This document shows positions 10,024-19,425 of a stretch of 64,000 nt of DNA, piece after piece. Position 1 is the stretch's first letter. Every line of letters begins with the position of its first letter. The DNA is from Synechococcus sp. Tobar12-5m-g (GTDB taxonomy: Bacteria > Cyanobacteriota > Cyanobacteriia > PCC-6307 > Cyanobiaceae). The position numbers were made by a program, and so were the translations under genes. The DNA lies in NCBI RefSeq assembly GCF_024345415.1, contig NZ_JAGQBB010000009.1:53135-117134 (forward strand), read 5' to 3'. Below the pieces are notes generated by a model. That model saw only the letters and a program-made list of their open reading frames with translations. It was not told the origin of the DNA and did not search any database.

Positions 10024-10791
10024 GTGAAACTACCAGGACAACCTGTCGTCGAACTTAGGGATGTCAGTTTGTTGATTCCGGTGGAAGGCGCCACCAAGCG
10101 ATCGCTCAAAGCCAACCTGGTCACCGGTTTGACAGGAGGGCTTCTGAGGCGGGAGCCACGGCGCTCAATCGGGGTTGAGGCCTTGTCCAATCTCAACCTG
10201 GTGATCCGATCCGGTGAACGCATTGCCCTCCTCGGTCACAATGGGGCCGGTAAATCCACACTCTTACGTCTTCTCTGCGATATCTATTCGCCAAGCTCTG
10301 GTCGAATCATCCGGTCAGTTTCAATCGAACCAATGCTTGACAAGAGCAGTTGGGTGGATCAGGATCTGACTGGCTATCATGCGGCAAAAGCCCAGTATCT
10401 CCTGAACCGGAACTCACTGAAGGGATTTGATGAGTTTTATGGTGAGTTGTTGGCTTTTACTGAGCTTGCTGACTTTATGCACATACCCCTGCGGACGTAT
10501 AGCGATGGCATGCGCACACGCCTTCAATTTGGCTTGCTGACCGGGTTTCAGCATGATGCGCTTGCCCTCGATGAAGGCATCGGAGCAGGTGACCAGTCAT
10601 TTCTCAACAAGGCCCAGGAGAGGCTGTCAAGTTTTCTTGGCAATGTAGGCACCCTGATCCTGGCCTCCCACTCCAATGATCTTCTCCGCCAGTTCTGCAA
10701 ACGGGGTGTGGTGCTTAGCCACGGTAGAATCGCTTTTGATGGCGGATTCGAAGCGGCTGAAACGTACTATCTTTCACACCTGAGCGAATGA
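10024..10791 (+). CDS. Polysaccharide ABC exporter, ATP-binding subunit (Wzt/KpsT type)
   Basis: ATPase half of an inner-membrane exporter that moves finished O-antigen or capsule chains. The 255 residues carry Walker A GHNGAGKST (about residues 76-84), a signature region Thr-Tyr-Ser-Asp-Gly-Met, a Walker B with Asp-Glu-Gly-Ile, and a switch His (Ala-Ser-His-Ser). No C-terminal carbohydrate-binding domain is present, so this is the short KpsT/TagH-like form. GTG start. The next gene overlaps by 4 bp (ATGA), which supports one operon and a two-subunit transporter. The preceding 250 bp (9770-10023) hold no gene I could identify. Confidence 0.88.
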   Translation: MKLPGQPVVELRDVSLLIPVEGATKRSLKANLVTGLTGGLLRREPRRSIGVEALSNLNLVIRSGERIALLGHNGAGKSTLLRLLCDIYSPSSGRIIRSVSIEPMLDKSSWVDQDLTGYHAAKAQYLLNRNSLKGFDEFYGELLAFTELADFMHIPLRTYSDGMRTRLQFGLLTGFQHDALALDEGIGAGDQSFLNKAQERLSSFLGNVGTLILASHSNDLLRQFCKRGVVLSHGRIAFDGGFEAAETYYLSHLSE

Positions 10792-11606
10792 CGCTAGAAA
10801 CAACCCAAGGGTTGAAGGTCATCCGTCCACAAGGCTATGGAATTCGTTATGCCATCCGTACATTTCGGACATGGTGGTATGCGGCCTGGCTACGCACTCT
10901 CGGTCGGTTCAGCCGAACTTATCTCGGAAGCTTCTGGATAGGCCTGACCAATCTTCTCAGTGTGCTCTTGCTTGGATTTGTGTATGGAGTGGTCTTCAAG
11001 GTTAAGGATCCAGTCGCCTACTTCATGTTTCTTGCTGTGGGGGTCACCATTTGGGGGTTTATTGCTGAATCGCTCAGCAGTGCCAGCAGCCTTTTCGTCA
11101 GGCGTGGTCAGCAGATGAAGAATAATCGGTTTGCGCCGATATTCTTCTGCCTTGAGGAATGGGCATTTCAGCTGCAGTGTTTTGCCCAAGCGTTGGCCTT
11201 CGTGGTGCTGGTGTTGGCGCTCATCAAGCCAACGATTCTCCTTTCGGCATTGTCCTCGGCGCTACTGCCAATCATCAATTTGATTGTCTTTGTGTTTTGG
11301 ATGATGCTCGCCTGTTCCATGTTGGGCGCTTGCTTCAAAGATTTTGCCCAGTTTTTGCCGATCTTCCTTCAACTATCCTTTCTTGTATCGCCAATCCTTT
11401 ATCCCAAAAAGGCTCTCGGAGCGCACAGCTACATCGCGGACTTCAACCCATTTTATCGGGCTCTTTCTCCAGTGCGTCGTGCGATTCTTGAGAACCAGGT
11501 CAGCTTGGAAGTTCAGATCCCGGCTTTTTTCTTTAATCTGCTGATTGCCTGGTTGATGATGTATCTTATCCACCGGCTTCGCTATCGAATTGCACTGTGG
11601 TCATGA
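10788..11606 (+). CDS. Polysaccharide ABC exporter, permease subunit (Wzm/KpsM type)
   Basis: The 272-residue protein has about six hydrophobic segments in the ABC-2 permease pattern. The amphipathic entrance helix is followed by Arg-Tyr-Leu-Gly-Ser-Phe-Trp-like sequence (here Arg-Thr-Tyr-Leu-Gly-Ser-Phe-Trp), and an Asn-Pro-Phe motif lies before the last helices. It pairs with the ATPase directly upstream through a 4-bp overlap. The following glycosyltransferase start codon overlaps its stop, so the three were one transcription unit. Confidence 0.88.
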   Translation: MTLETTQGLKVIRPQGYGIRYAIRTFRTWWYAAWLRTLGRFSRTYLGSFWIGLTNLLSVLLLGFVYGVVFKVKDPVAYFMFLAVGVTIWGFIAESLSSASSLFVRRGQQMKNNRFAPIFFCLEEWAFQLQCFAQALAFVVLVLALIKPTILLSALSSALLPIINLIVFVFWMMLACSMLGACFKDFAQFLPIFLQLSFLVSPILYPKKALGAHSYIADFNPFYRALSPVRRAILENQVSLEVQIPAFFFNLLIAWLMMYLIHRLRYRIALWS

Positions 11607-12097
11607 GCTGCAATCAACTGAAACGAGCAAAAGTTCAGCCTCCACTCGTTTCGGTGGTTGCACCTGTGCATAATATTTGGGAGTATCTTCCTGATTGTAT
11701 TGATCGTGTTCGGGGGCAAGCTTTTGATGATCTGGAGCTTGTGCTGGTTGATGACGCTTCACCCGATGGTTCTCTCCCGTTATTGAAGGACTATGCTCTC
11801 CGCGATGATCGGGTTCGCATTGTTTCCCACAGCCATTCCCTCGGTCAAGGTCCAGCGAAGAACACTGGTGATGCTTTTCCCCGTGGTTCTTGCCTCTTCT
11901 TTCTTGACTCTGACGATCGGCTTGCATCACCTGATGTACTAAATCACTAGGTCAGCACGGCAGTCCGCGTCAACCTTCCTGTTGTGATTGGCAGCAGTGA
12001 TCTACTTCTTCCTGAGGAGAGCCTTCAGCCGCTTGATCGAGCAAAGATCAATCACCTACGGGCAGATCCCTCAATGAAAAGATTCAGCCCCGCCTCA
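11603..12097 (+). pseudogene. Family 2 glycosyltransferase interrupted by a stop codon
   Basis: The ATG at 11603 overlaps the permease stop. The frame gives a GT-A N-terminus with Val-Ser-Val-Val-Ala-Pro-Val-His-Asn, Val-Asp-Asp-Ala-Ser-Pro-Asp-Gly-Ser and the metal-binding Asp-Ser-Asp-Asp, then a TAG at 11948-11950. Translation past the TAG in the same frame continues with plausible glycosyltransferase sequence (Val-Val-Ile-Gly-Ser-Ser-Asp). A nonsense mutation is therefore likelier than a natural end. The 3' part runs into the convergent gene at 12098. Confidence 0.7.
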
Positions 12098-12898
12098 CTA
12101 AAAGAGTTTAAAGCCCCATTTACAAAAGTAAATCCAAGCGCTATGGAGATTCACAAAAACCAATCGCCAGCTCCTGTAGTTTCCTCTCCCCCAATTGTGA
12201 ATCACTGACTCCAATGGTAAATGAATGGCACGACCAATACGTCGCAATGCCCTTGTGATGTCGGCATCCTCGAGATAGAGAAAGAAATCAGAGTCAAATC
12301 CTCCAACCTCTAGAAAAGCCGCGGAGCGAATCAACATGCAACAACCACTCAGGTATTCCACATCAAAAATTGTCGCATAATTCTTTTCGGACATGACGTA
12401 CCATTCATCATATCTTCTAAGCGCTCTGGGCTTCATGAACTGTGGGACGAAGCGCCGACTGAAAAGGCCAAGAACCGTAGGATCATGCTTGCAGAGGTGT
12501 TGCGTCTCCCCAGATGAACTGATCAGACGAGGAACAGCCAGCACAACATCAGGACGTTTCTCAAGCCAAGTGATCAGACGGGCAAAGGTGCCCGGTACCC
12601 AGGTGATGTCGGTGTTAATAGCACCGATGAAGGATGGAAGGACATCGCGCTCCTGAAGGGCCTGAACCGCCTGATTGACAGCCCTTCCGTAGCCTGGATT
12701 ATCTTGGTTTCCGAGAAACAGGAGAGAATTGGCCATCAACTGATCGACCGCCTCACCCACTCGGTGATCGTTGGCAACTACCACATATCCGATCCACTCC
12801 GGCAGTGCACTCAGACAGGCCTGAAGCCGTTTGACTTCCTCCTGACCAGGATGATAAGCAACAAAGATTAGTGCGGCCCTCAGGCCCGACGACCTCAT
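12098..12898 (-). CDS. Family 2 glycosyltransferase, rhamnosyltransferase-like
   Basis: About 266 residues from the ATG at 12898; a TTG further upstream is possible but would overlap the psbZ relic. Features are an N-terminal Val-Ala-Tyr-His-Pro, Gly-Asn-Gln-Asp-Asn-Pro-Gly-Tyr-Gly, an Asn-Thr-Asp metal-binding site, and a C-terminal Gly-Phe-Asp-X-Asp-Phe-Phe-Leu-Tyr-Leu-Glu-Asp motif. All are typical of enzymes that add deoxyhexoses to O-antigen or exopolysaccharide. It points against the exporter operon and converges on the broken glycosyltransferase. The acceptor and sugar are unknown. Confidence 0.82.
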   Translation of the reverse strand: MRSSGLRAALIFVAYHPGQEEVKRLQACLSALPEWIGYVVVANDHRVGEAVDQLMANSLLFLGNQDNPGYGRAVNQAVQALQERDVLPSFIGAINTDITWVPGTFARLITWLEKRPDVVLAVPRLISSSGETQHLCKHDPTVLGLFSRRFVPQFMKPRALRRYDEWYVMSEKNYATIFDVEYLSGCCMLIRSAAFLEVGGFDSDFFLYLEDADITRALRRIGRAIHLPLESVIHNWGRGNYRSWRLVFVNLHSAWIYFCKWGFKLF

Positions 12899-12911
12899 GC
12901 CACTGTAAGAC

Positions 12912-13100
12912 TCAGACAACAAGCAGGCTCATCCCCCAGTTCATAAGCACCAAGGCCGTTCAGGCGCCATTTCTGATCAGGTTCAGGCGATTGGAATGGC
13001 CGCTGTCATCGCTGTAGGCATAGAGCGCCGGTACCGCCACAATTAGAGCAAAGGACATCGCCAACAGTGCCAGAAGGGTAAGGGTACTGATGGACAGCAT
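12912..13100 (-). pseudogene. psbZ: Second psbZ copy, inactivated by one stop codon
   Basis: The minus strand from ATG 13100 encodes MLSISTLTLLALLAMSFALI and on through the loop Asp-Asp-Ser-Gly-His-Ser-Asn-Arg, matching PsbZ at 7619. A TGA sits at 12960-12962, exactly where the intact copy has Trp (TGG). After it the frame continues as Thr-Ala-Leu-Val-Leu-Met-Asn-Trp-Gly-Met-Ser and ends at a stop at 12912. The total length of 189 bp equals the intact gene. The protein differs at many positions, so this is not a fresh duplicate but an imported or old paralogue. Confidence 0.85.
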
Positions 13101-13823
13101 GGGCAGGGAGGCTGTATCCTCTGTTTAGTCATCATTTTGTATCCTGCCATATCAAGCCGCAGGTTGGTCTGGAGTCAACTCCATCTTCACACTTTATGGG
13201 GCGGGCGCACCAAGGTGGGCAGCGTAGAAAGGCCCCAACCTAGACTCCCCATGAGAATTCTAGTAAGCCCTATCCTTGGGGAGGTCTAGGACCACGTAGC
13301 AAAACGACCCATCTTGCGGCAGGGACATTTTAGAGTTTTTGCAAGATTCAGGTGATGGTTGCCGTGTCGTCATGTTCAGAAGCTCGCTGATGCCATGGAT
13401 CACCGCTTGAATGCAGGCTTGGATCGACTGAAATCCAACCAGCCACAGCCTATGGAGGAACGCTGTCCGCAATGTCTCCAAATGGCGCTGATATGGGCAT
13501 TCTCGAAAACGCGCTTCATGAAAGAGATCCTGCGGTATACTTAGGGAAGGATATGGATTTAGGCGATGCATGGTCTATTGCCTTGCTGGCCAATTCTATT
13601 CGCGAATGAATCAGACCAAACAGGCTTCTTTACTTGCTTGAAGGAGCTAGGCATTCCGCGTCGACTGCCTTGACTGCTGGGTAGAATATATCAAGATACA
13701 ATTTTTGGATTTTGGTAGCCCTAGCGATTCATGTTAGCAGTAGCGGAAATAAGAAAGGGAAAAGAATTGCTATCAGCCAATCAAACTATATTCCCTGGAA
13801 AGGGAGATTTGAATTGATTGCCT
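13101..13823. other. Accessory DNA with no recognisable gene
   Basis: Several open stretches exist, such as a minus-strand one at 13260-13571 and a short plus-strand one ending with a TGA near 13608. None shows a family motif, a good start or codon use like the neighbours. I read it as decayed island DNA between the psbZ relic and the insertion sequence. Confidence 0.45.
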
Positions 13824-14455
13824 CCCCGCTTTCAGGAAAGATGACACTCCTCTCAATCGCACACCCGGGGGCTTGATGGAGCAGATCAATGCGTCGTTAC
13901 AGCGAGGCCGTCAAGGCTGATGTGAGAAGGCGGATGAGCCCGCCGCACAGGCAGAGCGTGGCCCGGATTTCCGAGGAGCTGGGCATCCACGTGATCACCC
14001 TCTACAAATGGAGGAAGACCTGGCGGTTGCAGGGAGAAGTGGTGCCGGCATCCGAGAAGGACCCTGACGGCTGGAGCGCTGCCGACAAGTTCACGGTGGT
14101 GCTGGAGACGGAAGGGATGAACGCCACAGAGCTCAGCGCCTACTGCCGGGAGCGGGGGCTGCTCCCTGAGCAGGTGAGCCGTTGGCGGCAGGCCGCCCAG
14201 GATGCCAATGAAAAGCCAGTGCTCACCTTGAAAGAGCAGAAGGAGCTCGAGAAGCTCCGCGCCCAGGACCAGCGCGAGATCAAGGCTCTCAAAAAGGAGC
14301 TGCAGCGCAAGGAGAAGGCCATGGCGGAGATGGTGGCATTGCTGGTGCTGCGAAAAAAATGGGAGGCCTTCTGCTCGGAGGACGCGGAAGGCTGACCAGC
14401 GCCGCGCACCGACGGAAGACAATTGAGAGGGGTGTCATCTTTCCTGAAAGCGGGG
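13824..14455 (+). mobile_element. 632-bp insertion sequence with 34-bp terminal inverted repeats and only orfA
   Basis: The left end at 13824-13857 and the right end at 14422-14455 are inverted copies of a 34-bp sequence with one mismatch. It begins CCCCGCTTTCAGGAAAGATG. Between them lies a single gene, the IS3-type orfA. The right repeat starts 26 bp after the orfA stop, so no room remains for the DDE orfB. The element is therefore a deletion derivative that depends on a transposase from elsewhere. Its right end abuts IS1595-type sequence, which suggests insertion into that older element. Confidence 0.8.
13889..14395 (+). CDS. IS3-type transposase OrfA (helix-turn-helix subunit)
   Basis: 168 residues. 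The protein starts with a helix-turn-helix (Ser-Val-Ala-Arg-Ile-Ser-Glu-Glu-Leu-Gly-Ile), carries a second DNA-binding-like segment (Leu-Ser-Ala-Tyr-Cys-Arg-Glu-Arg-Gly-Leu) and ends with a long charged coiled coil and Leu-Arg-Lys-Lys-Trp. This matches OrfA of IS3-group elements that normally precede a DDE OrfB. No OrfB follows. The protein could still be made and bind the repeats of related elements. Confidence 0.8.
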   Translation: MRRYSEAVKADVRRRMSPPHRQSVARISEELGIHVITLYKWRKTWRLQGEVVPASEKDPDGWSAADKFTVVLETEGMNATELSAYCRERGLLPEQVSRWRQAAQDANEKPVLTLKEQKELEKLRAQDQREIKALKKELQRKEKAMAEMVALLVLRKKWEAFCSEDAEG

Positions 14456-14456
14456 G

Positions 14457-14877
14457 CAGATCCGTCGAGGTGCGGCCCATCGCGGTGCGCAGCTTGTGGC
14501 ACATCCCCCACGCGGTCACATACGACCCCCAGCCCCAGCAGCGGCAGCGGCTGAAGAGAGGCGGCGCTGACCCCGTTCTTCATCGCTGCCATCAGCCACG
14601 CAGCCTCTAACCAGACGGTCAGCCGCATCCTCGTGTATTATAAGAGCGCGCACCCGCCACAAGACGACCCGCCCTCAGGCTAGCGCCAGTCCTTCTTGGC
14701 CCCGCAGTGCGGACAGCAGAAGCCGTCAAGCCACCGCAGCCAATCAATATAGTACAGGCTCGCCGCGTCGTCCGGGAACCACGAGCGCACCGCCGCGAGA
14801 TTGCCAGGGTAGTGCACCCCACCCACTGGAAAAGACAAAGTCACGGGACATGTCTACTGCCATCATCCGGATACCCC
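14457..14877 (-). mobile_element. IS1595-type element, 5' remnant
   Basis: This stretch is clearly similar to the first 400 bp (minus-strand sense) of the fuller IS1595-type copy at 21063-22102, including the inverted repeat at its outer end (GGGGTATCCGGATGATGGCA read on the minus strand). The rest of the element is missing beyond 14457, where the orfA-only insertion sequence begins. Where the other copy has a TAG, this one has AAG, so it kept a codon the fuller copy lost. Its outer end lies 3 bp from the stop codon of the STAND gene. Confidence 0.75.
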
Positions 14878-14880
14878 GTT

Positions 14881-17800
14881 TCATTCATCTTTGAGATTCT
14901 CGAGAACTTGGGGGGTGAAGATTGTCTTCTGTGAGACCCCCCCCTTGAGGAGCCTGACCCACTCGGCCCGTTTCTCCCGATACTTTGATTCAATACTCGT
15001 GTCTCCCATATAAGAGCGAAAATCGGAAATAGCGCGACTAATGTCTCCACGCAGGGCCGCGTTCAGGCCCCGAGTGTCGCTAGCAAGAAAAATATCCTCG
15101 GGAGATGCCATTCTCACAGCGAGGTCGCAGGCAGGTTTCACTAGTTCTTGCAAGCCTTTAATAGATCCGAACCAGCAGATTGCATTCCAATCAGAAGCTC
15201 TAAATAGCTTAGGATGAAGTTTCACAATTGATTTGAAAGAAGGATATATGTTTTCAAGGTACTTTGCCGCCTTGAAGGAATTATCATTTTCGACTTTAGT
15301 CAGAAAAGATAGTGTAGCCCAGTAAACAGCCGCTTTATATGGATCTGTTTCAACAATATCAATGGTGACATAATCAGGCATCTTGTCTCTTGGCATTAGA
15401 TTTAGCTTTGGATCGATGTCGTGAGCATTGTTTAGCTGCTTGGCCGTACTAGCCACGTCTCCTGTCAGCTCTGCAATGCGAATACCTGAGTAAACTAGTA
15501 TAGGCGCTACACGTACTTCTGGATGAATGGACTTACTTCTGCTCCATCGCTTTGCGAGCTGGAAGTTTTGTAGGGCACGTAGTCCGTCTTTCTGTTTAAC
15601 TTGACGATCCCCCTCACGCACAAGAGCCTCTGCTGCACGGTTCAGCCTTTCAGGAGACTGACAGGGTTCCACCTCCTTGAGAATGAGGGGATGGGTACTC
15701 AAGTAATCACTGAGCAGCTCACAGGATCGATCAACAAGACTGTCAAGCTTAAGCTCCCAAAAAGTGATATCGCCACTCATTCCAGCAAAAGCGATTTTAG
15801 AATGATCACGGGCTAAAGCCACACTTAAAGGGCTAAAGCCACTGCCATCCACACCTTCGAGCATGCTGATCTTCTCACCATTAGGGCGCCAAAGAGTCAC
15901 TGATCCATTCACGTTGGCGGTGATGATTGCTTGGCTATCGGGGCTGACTACAAAGCCATTGATGTGGCTAGGACTATCCTCTAGGCCAATCTGATCACGA
16001 AACTCCCAACTCCCCACCTGCCAACGTTGGATAAAACCCTTATCGCCTAACGCATAAAGCGACTTGCCATCGGGGCTGAATTGAAGATGGCTGAGAGAAT
16101 CTGAGTCACTCGTAAGAACCTTCTGCGGCTTTGATTTGCCGTTGACGGGCACAACGATCAAGGATCCATCATTTCTGGCTGCGGCGATGATTGATCCGTC
16201 AGGGTTAAAGGCAATAGCATTAAATGGCTCCTCATTCTTGCCAGGCTGTGGAGATAGAAGCTGTTGGGGTTTCCGGGTCTTAAGATCCCAAAGGAGGACA
16301 GTGCCGTCCTCACCAGCTGAAGCAAGAGTGGGCCCATTTGGATGGAATTGAACGTCCAAGACTTGACCCTTATGACCCGTGAGGGGTGTGCCCACCTTCT
16401 CACCAGAGGATGTCCAAAGTTGGATCGAGCCATCTTGTTGGCCAGTTGCAATTTGCATTCCATCAGGCTTGATGCTCAGGCGGGGTTTGCCCCCGGTACG
16501 TAGGAGGATTGGATCCATTGGTCGTGCACCCGCTTCCCCAAGGTTCCATAGCCGCAGATTCATATCCTCACTTACAGACGCGAGAAGCTTGCCATTAGGA
16601 GAGAATCCAAGCCCCGTTATGGGACTCTTGTGCCCGCGCCTGTGGAGATACTCATCGCCCTGCCAATCGACAATGCGGATCTTTCCGCCTGCGGTGGAGG
16701 CCGCCAGCCGCTTGCCGTCGGGACTGAAGCGAACATCCCATACCCGCTTGCCGTAGGCAGAAAATTCCTGCTCCTGCATGAGTTCCTTATTTTTCTGCCT
16801 CCAGAGTTGGAAAGTTCCATCAATACTACCCGATGCAATCAAATCCCCGCTGCGGTTAAAAGCAACACTCAGTACCGTTCCTTTATGCCCTGAGGTGTCA
16901 TTTGTATTTTGATCTCCTCCCTGATTAATTGTAGAATCATCCGCTGGTTTACCTGTTGCAAGCAACTTGCCAGAGGTTGTGTCCCACAGCCGAACAGCAC
17001 CATCTAAGCTCCCTGTAACAAAGGTCTTACTGTCGGGTCTGAAACTCACGCTATAGATACGTGTCTGTTGGTCTTCATCTTTGTAATCCTTTACGGGGAT
17101 AACGTGGATGCGCGCACCTGTTTTCACATTCCAGAGACGAATGAAGCCATCAGATCCTGCTGTGGCAAGCAGCGATCCATCGTGACTAAAATCGATGGAA
17201 TATAGGGGCTTATTGCTTACACTCAAGATTTTAATCCCAGTAGAATCACCATTATCAGCAAAGAAACGTACCTTCCCGTCGTCTCCACCAGTTGCAACAA
17301 AAGATCCATTTGGGCTGAAGCGAACTACGTATCCATTAACATTTATTGGCATTGCCAATAATGGCTCTTGTGTTTTTACATTCCAGATTTGAAGAGAGCC
17401 AAGCGAGTCTATAGATGCTAATCGCCCCCCGGAAGAATTAGAATCAACAGATATCATACCGCCCTTTTCATTCTTCATCATCTGGCCAAATGGACTTCCA
17501 CCGATATCAAATAAACGGATACCTTTACGCGAGGCAACTGCCATCAGCTTGCCGTCATTAGTAAAATCAGACTCATATGCATTCACAAGGTCGTCTTCAA
17601 AGGTGTTGATCTCTCGCAAGCTTGACAATCCCCGCGCAAGTTGGAGACGAACGTTGTTGGTGAGCTGGGGGCCAATGATCCATGAGGAGTGCTGGGCCAT
17701 CGAGCCCGCCTTGATGAGCTCCAGGACGGCATCAGCCTGGTGATTCATGGATGCCAGTCGCGTGGAGGAAGTGATCATGGCCCGAATCTCGCTTTGCTGT

Positions 17801-19425
17801 GCCTTGCTGTAAAGATAAATGGACGCTCCCATGCCGCATAGTGCCGCAACCAAGCCAGCAGAAAGGAAAAGCCTTGATGTCCGTAAGTCGGCCAGAGACT
17901 GCTCTTTGATCAGGATCACCTGCCTCTGGCGTTCAATCTCCCTCTGGGAGCGATCGAGTTCAGCCTGGCGTAGAGCTTCTTGATCAGCCAATTCCTTCTC
18001 CCGCCGCTCAACGCTGCGATCAAGAAACTCCATCGCCTGCTGGAAGCCGGTGTCGTACCTCTTCGCCCATGCTTCGTTGGGTCGGAACTTCTCCTTCCAA
18101 TCGAGGGCTATGTCAAGCTCCTGATCGCGATACAAGCTAGCCTCGTCCCTTTGGAACAATGCAGCCTGCTCCGCCAATCGAGTGTAAACTCGGGCGTTTT
18201 TTGCTTCCTCCTCTGCCCATTTTCGACAGCTGTCCCAGATGCGCATCAGGCTCTCGTGGGAGATATCAAGAATCGTATCGGGGAGCAGCTCCACTCCCAC
18301 GGGGGGGGTGAGGAAGGTCCTGCCGGGAGAGCGGAACTCCTCCACTACTTGACTCACTGCCGTGCTGTCGGCGCCAGCGACCGCACAGATCTCTGAAAAT
18401 CTGGAGGGTCGTCGCACCCCGCGGCTATCGGAGCGGAGATCGGTGAGGTTCTTGAAAAGACTGCGAGCGATGGCTTTGCCTGACTCTCCGGGCAAACTAC
18501 TGAAGATCTCGTCGGCATGGCGTGAGAGGGCATGTTCCATCTCTCCGATTTCCTTATAACCCGATAGATCGATTGGCCCTTCACTTCCGCGCTGTATCCA
18601 GAAGTCCCAGGTACGCATCAGTGCATGTTGCAGCACTGGTAGATGGTCGGGATTGTCGCCCACGTCGTTGAGTAGGCGGTTCACGAGTTCTGGAGAGATA
18701 CAACCTCCGCCAACCCTCACCGGCCCTTCGATTGCCTGTTGCAGCTCCTCGCGCGTCATGCGAGGGATCAGGTATTGGCATTCGTTCATGGTTTCGGGGA
18801 GATCCCGGAACCGGGCGCAGTCGCCGAGGAAGTCGGAACGCATCGTGATCACCACGTAGATCGGCACGTGGTTCTGAAGGGTTGCTTGGAGCAGCAGCTT
18901 CACGAAACCGCCTGTCTCGTTGGCCGCAGCTGACTCCTCAGAGGCTGTCTGCTGGAATCGGAATAGCTCTTCGAATTGATCGACTACCACCAACAAAATT
19001 TCATCCGGCTGCATGCGGGCATCTGACGCCACCTCGATCAAGCCGCGATCCCCAGCGCGAAGCACAGCATCAGTGACCATCGAACTGATCCGGGGGTCCT
19101 CATCGCCAACCGGCGCAAACACCCCCGGCGACATGAGAGCCTGAGCGAGACTGGCGATGGGCTGGGCCCCTGGCCGCATCACAGCGACACGCCAGGCTGC
19201 ACCAGCCTTCGTCATGAAACCGCCGAACAGGGCCGGAAGCAACCCGGCCTTCACCAACGAGGACTTGCCGCTACCCGAAGTACCGACGACGGCGAGAAAT
19301 CGATGCTCGCGCAGTCTCTTCAGGAGTTCGTCGGTCTGTGCTTCACGGCCGAAGAACAGGTGTGTTTCGTCCTGCTCGAATGGTCGCAGACCAGGAAAGG
19401 GGTTGGTGCGCTTGGCATTGCTCAT
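14881..19425 (-). CDS. STAND-class NTPase with WD40 repeats and a membrane helix
   Basis: A 1514-residue signalling ATPase. The N-terminus reads NPFPGLRPFEQDETHLFFGR, the entry motif of the novel-STAND-1 NTPase family. Walker A is GTSGSGKSS and Walker B is Val-Val-Val-Asp-Gln-Phe-Glu-Glu-Leu. A charged coiled coil and one transmembrane helix follow (about residues 518-538). A long WD40 propeller region (about 630-1220) has repeated Asp-Gly-X-X-Arg-Leu-Trp blades, and the end is helical. Such proteins sense a ligand through the repeats and oligomerise. The start codon overlaps the TIR gene stop (TGATG), so the TIR protein is the likely effector or partner. An in-frame GTG at 19428 is an alternative start. 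IS1595-type copies flank the pair. Confidence 0.9.
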   Translation of the reverse strand: MSNAKRTNPFPGLRPFEQDETHLFFGREAQTDELLKRLREHRFLAVVGTSGSGKSSLVKAGLLPALFGGFMTKAGAAWRVAVMRPGAQPIASLAQALMSPGVFAPVGDEDPRISSMVTDAVLRAGDRGLIEVASDARMQPDEILLVVVDQFEELFRFQQTASEESAAANETGGFVKLLLQATLQNHVPIYVVITMRSDFLGDCARFRDLPETMNECQYLIPRMTREELQQAIEGPVRVGGGCISPELVNRLLNDVGDNPDHLPVLQHALMRTWDFWIQRGSEGPIDLSGYKEIGEMEHALSRHADEIFSSLPGESGKAIARSLFKNLTDLRSDSRGVRRPSRFSEICAVAGADSTAVSQVVEEFRSPGRTFLTPPVGVELLPDTILDISHESLMRIWDSCRKWAEEEAKNARVYTRLAEQAALFQRDEASLYRDQELDIALDWKEKFRPNEAWAKRYDTGFQQAMEFLDRSVERREKELADQEALRQAELDRSQREIERQRQVILIKEQSLADLRTSRLFLSAGLVAALCGMGASIYLYSKAQQSEIRAMITSSTRLASMNHQADAVLELIKAGSMAQHSSWIIGPQLTNNVRLQLARGLSSLREINTFEDDLVNAYESDFTNDGKLMAVASRKGIRLFDIGGSPFGQMMKNEKGGMISVDSNSSGGRLASIDSLGSLQIWNVKTQEPLLAMPINVNGYVVRFSPNGSFVATGGDDGKVRFFADNGDSTGIKILSVSNKPLYSIDFSHDGSLLATAGSDGFIRLWNVKTGARIHVIPVKDYKDEDQQTRIYSVSFRPDSKTFVTGSLDGAVRLWDTTSGKLLATGKPADDSTINQGGDQNTNDTSGHKGTVLSVAFNRSGDLIASGSIDGTFQLWRQKNKELMQEQEFSAYGKRVWDVRFSPDGKRLAASTAGGKIRIVDWQGDEYLHRRGHKSPITGLGFSPNGKLLASVSEDMNLRLWNLGEAGARPMDPILLRTGGKPRLSIKPDGMQIATGQQDGSIQLWTSSGEKVGTPLTGHKGQVLDVQFHPNGPTLASAGEDGTVLLWDLKTRKPQQLLSPQPGKNEEPFNAIAFNPDGSIIAAARNDGSLIVVPVNGKSKPQKVLTSDSDSLSHLQFSPDGKSLYALGDKGFIQRWQVGSWEFRDQIGLEDSPSHINGFVVSPDSQAIITANVNGSVTLWRPNGEKISMLEGVDGSGFSPLSVALARDHSKIAFAGMSGDITFWELKLDSLVDRSCELLSDYLSTHPLILKEVEPCQSPERLNRAAEALVREGDRQVKQKDGLRALQNFQLAKRWSRSKSIHPEVRVAPILVYSGIRIAELTGDVASTAKQLNNAHDIDPKLNLMPRDKMPDYVTIDIVETDPYKAAVYWATLSFLTKVENDNSFKAAKYLENIYPSFKSIVKLHPKLFRASDWNAICWFGSIKGLQELVKPACDLAVRMASPEDIFLASDTRGLNAALRGDISRAISDFRSYMGDTSIESKYREKRAEWVRLLKGGVSQKTIFTPQVLENLKDE

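Noticed and set aside
13260..13608. Possible small genes between the psbZ relic and the insertion sequence
   Set aside because: Frames are short and resemble no family I know; composition suggests decayed DNA.
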